A stretch of 8,134 bases of DNA from Gammaproteobacteria bacterium RBG_16_37_9 (GTDB lineage Bacteria > Pseudomonadota > Gammaproteobacteria > UBA9339), in assembly GCA_001801345.1 (NCBI GenBank), contig MGXJ01000005.1, positions 21,999 to 30,132 on the forward strand, given 5' to 3'. This document shows positions 6,464 to 8,134 of this stretch, piece by piece. The notes under the pieces are model-generated. The model saw only the letters and a list, made by a program, of their open reading frames with translations, ran no database searches and was not told the origin of the DNA. A program made the position numbers and the translations under genes. Position 1 is the stretch's first letter; every line of letters starts with the position of its first letter.

Positions 6464-7332
6464 ATATCTTTCTTGCAATTTTTTCTCACATGCAAGTCGA
6501 TGCTTGGTCGAATTATAGACGATTTGCAACGAGTTTTTTCATCGGCATTTTAATTTTAGTGTTTGGTTATGGAAGCGATATAGTTTTTTTACAAAGAAAA
6601 TTAAAGCTTACGCAAAAACAAATTGTAATGACTAGAGAATTAATGCAAAGAAAAAAACAGCAAGTTCAGCAAGATAAATTTAATCAACAGGAAGCCGATT
6701 TTAAACATACAACAAAACCTGATGAACTAAAGCCAGGTTTTGAAGTAATCAACATCTTAAATAGTTTAGAAAAGGCAATATTTGAAGCGCAAGTTGAGCC
6801 ATTTTTGTTTGAGCCACAAGCAATTCGTGAGAACGAATTTTTAGTGGTGTATCCAATAAAAGTAGAAATTAATGGCGGGTATAAGAATTTGATTATGTTT
6901 ATTAATAATCTATTGAAACTGCCTTATTCTGTAATTATTGAAGAGATGGATTTACAAAAAAAGATAGTCAATAATTTAGATAGTTTAAATTTACGAGTTT
7001 TGCTAGCAGTTCATAAAAATAAAAAAATAAAAGTTCGTGCTCGCAGCACGGTTAATAAGCCAGCGCTATCTATTCAGATTCCTCAGCGTGATATTTTTAA
7101 GCAATTGAACAGGAGAAAGAATTTATATTTGTGGTCAAGCAAAGAACTGCGTTTTCTCGGTTTAATTAAACAAGGGCAAAAAACTTTTGGAATTGTTAGT
7201 GATCCACTAGGCGGGATACATCGGGTAGTTGTAGGAGATAAAATTGGTTTGAATCAAAGCCAAATTATGGCAATTGATAAGCGCGGGATTGTGACGACTA
7301 AACAAGTAGATAATATATATTGTGGTGAATAA
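6460..7332 (+). CDS. PilO-PilP fusion protein of the type IV pilus alignment complex
   Basis: The GTG at 6460 overlaps the pilN stop (GTGA) and follows GGAGG at 6452-6456. The frame is open further upstream but has no better ribosome site. The 290-residue protein combines two normally separate proteins. Residues 1-190 match PilO: a membrane helix at about 25-44, a short coiled coil (about 45-75), and a periplasmic domain with FLVVYPIKVEINGGYKNLIMF (127-147) and LPYSVIIEEMDL (154-165). Residues 205-285 match the PilP beta-domain: RDIF (210-213, compare RDPF), LRFLGLIKQGQKTFGIVSD (230-248), DPLGGIHRVVVGDKIG (248-263) and a closing IDKRGIVTTKQV. PilP is normally a lipoprotein with a lipobox and flexible leader; neither is present and no separate pilP follows. 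No stop or frame change separates the halves. The two halves would be anchored by PilO's single helix, placing PilP in the periplasm to meet the PilQ N0 domain. Confidence 0.85.
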   Translation: MNIFLAIFSHMQVDAWSNYRRFATSFFIGILILVFGYGSDIVFLQRKLKLTQKQIVMTRELMQRKKQQVQQDKFNQQEADFKHTTKPDELKPGFEVINILNSLEKAIFEAQVEPFLFEPQAIRENEFLVVYPIKVEINGGYKNLIMFINNLLKLPYSVIIEEMDLQKKIVNNLDSLNLRVLLAVHKNKKIKVRARSTVNKPALSIQIPQRDIFKQLNRRKNLYLWSSKELRFLGLIKQGQKTFGIVSDPLGGIHRVVVGDKIGLNQSQIMAIDKRGIVTTKQVDNIYCGE

Positions 7333-8134
7333 TGTATTTTAAAAAAATATTATTTTTATTGGTATTAAATATTTTTATATTTTGTATGGCGTTGTCAGTT
7401 ACTAGTAATGCAGTAGCGGCGTCACAAATTTCAGTTGATCTAGTTAATATTGATACTCGCGATCTTTTGAAGATGTTAGCTAAATACTCAAATAAAAGTA
7501 TAGTTATAAGCGAAAAAATAAGTAGCAAAATAACAGTTAATTTGCATGGAGTCTCTTGGCGCGAGGCTTTAGATGCTGTATTGCAGATGCAGGGGTTGGT
7601 TAAACATGAAACTGCTAATGTGATTATGATTGCAACTGCAGATGAAGCGGTAAAAAACGAACAATTAGTTTCGCAACCCGCTGTATTTAATTTGCGTTAT
7701 ACATCAGCTGACAATATTGCTAAGTTATTAAAACCGGCTGGGGTATTGTCGTCATACGGAAAATCAGGGGCTGAGGTTAATACTAATTCTTTAGTGGTCG
7801 CTGATACTGATGATAAAATTGTTTCAATAAAGCAGCTGCTCAAACAGATAGATGTGCCTGCGAAACAAGTGTTAATTGAAGCGCGTATTGTTAATGCAGA
7901 TGAAAATTTTATTCATGAATTAGGTGTGGATTTAGGTAATCACCAAGCCGCGGTTTCTGGTGATTCTGCGAGCCATACTTTAGTGCTTCATTCACAGCGC
8001 GGACAATTTAATTTTGCCATTGCCAAGTTAGCGAACAATGCTTTGCTTGATTTAGAATTATCAGCGCTTGAACATGAGGGACGAGGTAAGATAATTTCTA
8101 AACCCAAGTTGTTAGCTACTGATCGTCAAGCGGC
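7332..8134 (+). CDS. pilQ: Type IV pilus/competence secretin PilQ, short N-terminus (3' partial)
   Basis: The ATG shares its A with the preceding TAA stop (TAATG). The frame stays open to the window end, giving 267 complete codons. It forms the outer-membrane channel for the pilus or for DNA uptake. A signal peptide covers about 1-30 (KK, a long hydrophobic run, then AVAA). The STN/N0 domain comes at once at about 33-90 (ISVDLVNIDTRDLLKMLAKY, SWREALDAVLQMQGL). N1 follows at about 117-175 (VFNLRYTSADNIAKLLKP, NSLVVADTDDKI). The secretin core starts with VLIEARIVNADENFIHELGVD (180-200) and EGRGKIISKPKLLATD (249-264). The one or two AMIN domains that precede N0 in Pseudomonas or Neisseria PilQ are absent, as in the short secretins HofQ and ComE of DNA-uptake systems. 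Confidence 0.93.
   Translation, partial: MYFKKILFLLVLNIFIFCMALSVTSNAVAASQISVDLVNIDTRDLLKMLAKYSNKSIVISEKISSKITVNLHGVSWREALDAVLQMQGLVKHETANVIMIATADEAVKNEQLVSQPAVFNLRYTSADNIAKLLKPAGVLSSYGKSGAEVNTNSLVVADTDDKIVSIKQLLKQIDVPAKQVLIEARIVNADENFIHELGVDLGNHQAAVSGDSASHTLVLHSQRGQFNFAIAKLANNALLDLELSALEHEGRGKIISKPKLLATDRQA

Noticed and set aside
7298..7528. Minus-strand frame of 76 codons opposite the pilQ start
   Set aside because: It is the shadow of the AT-rich pilQ signal-peptide region, and the plus strand is clearly coding.

Overview
The window reads as a piece of an AT-rich gammaproteobacterial chromosome. The best evidence is the gene order: ponA (penicillin-binding protein 1A) is divergent from a pilM-pilN-pilO-pilP-pilQ operon, a classic gammaproteobacterial neighbourhood (Pseudomonas ponA/pilMNOPQ, Enterobacteriaceae mrcA/hofMNOPQ). 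The AT-rich coding sequence, lysine-rich proteins, compacted pilus genes and repeat-filled gaps loosely suggest a host-associated or Legionellales-like lineage. That assignment is an impression, not something the sequence proves.

Layout, left to right. (1) 1-1146 is the 3' part of a KdpD-like sensor gene. It carries a USP-like domain, a four-helix membrane block and a GAF domain, then stops where the histidine kinase would begin. (2) 1147-1455 has no gene. It holds a 225-bp MITE-like element with perfect 18-bp terminal inverted repeats and TA at both ends, then a separate stem-loop. (3) 1456-2172 (-) is a lysine-rich WecD-like GNAT acetyltransferase. (4) 2205-2414 is a cluster of palindromic and tandem repeats of the gtcatcc...ggatgac type, lying against the 3' end of ponA. 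(5) 2421-4751 (-) is ponA. (6) 4752-4992 is the divergent intergenic region, with an 86-bp REP/BIME-like folded element. (7) 4993-8134 (+) is a tightly overlapping type IV pilus or competence operon: pilM, pilN, a single gene that fuses pilO with pilP, and the 5' part of pilQ, which runs off the window.

How the genes work together. PilM is the actin-like cytoplasmic component that binds the N-terminal INLLPxR motif of PilN. PilN pairs with PilO in the inner membrane. PilP links PilO to the N0 domain of the outer-membrane secretin PilQ. Every part of this chain except PilN looks slimmed. PilM lacks a stretch of about 35 residues, PilP has lost its lipoprotein signal and is welded to PilO, and PilQ starts almost directly at N0 without AMIN domains. 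The short secretin resembles HofQ/ComE of the DNA-uptake systems, so a competence pseudopilus is as likely as a motility pilus. The most interesting items are the PilO-PilP fusion, the kinase-less KdpD and the three unrelated structured repeat elements that fill every intergenic gap.
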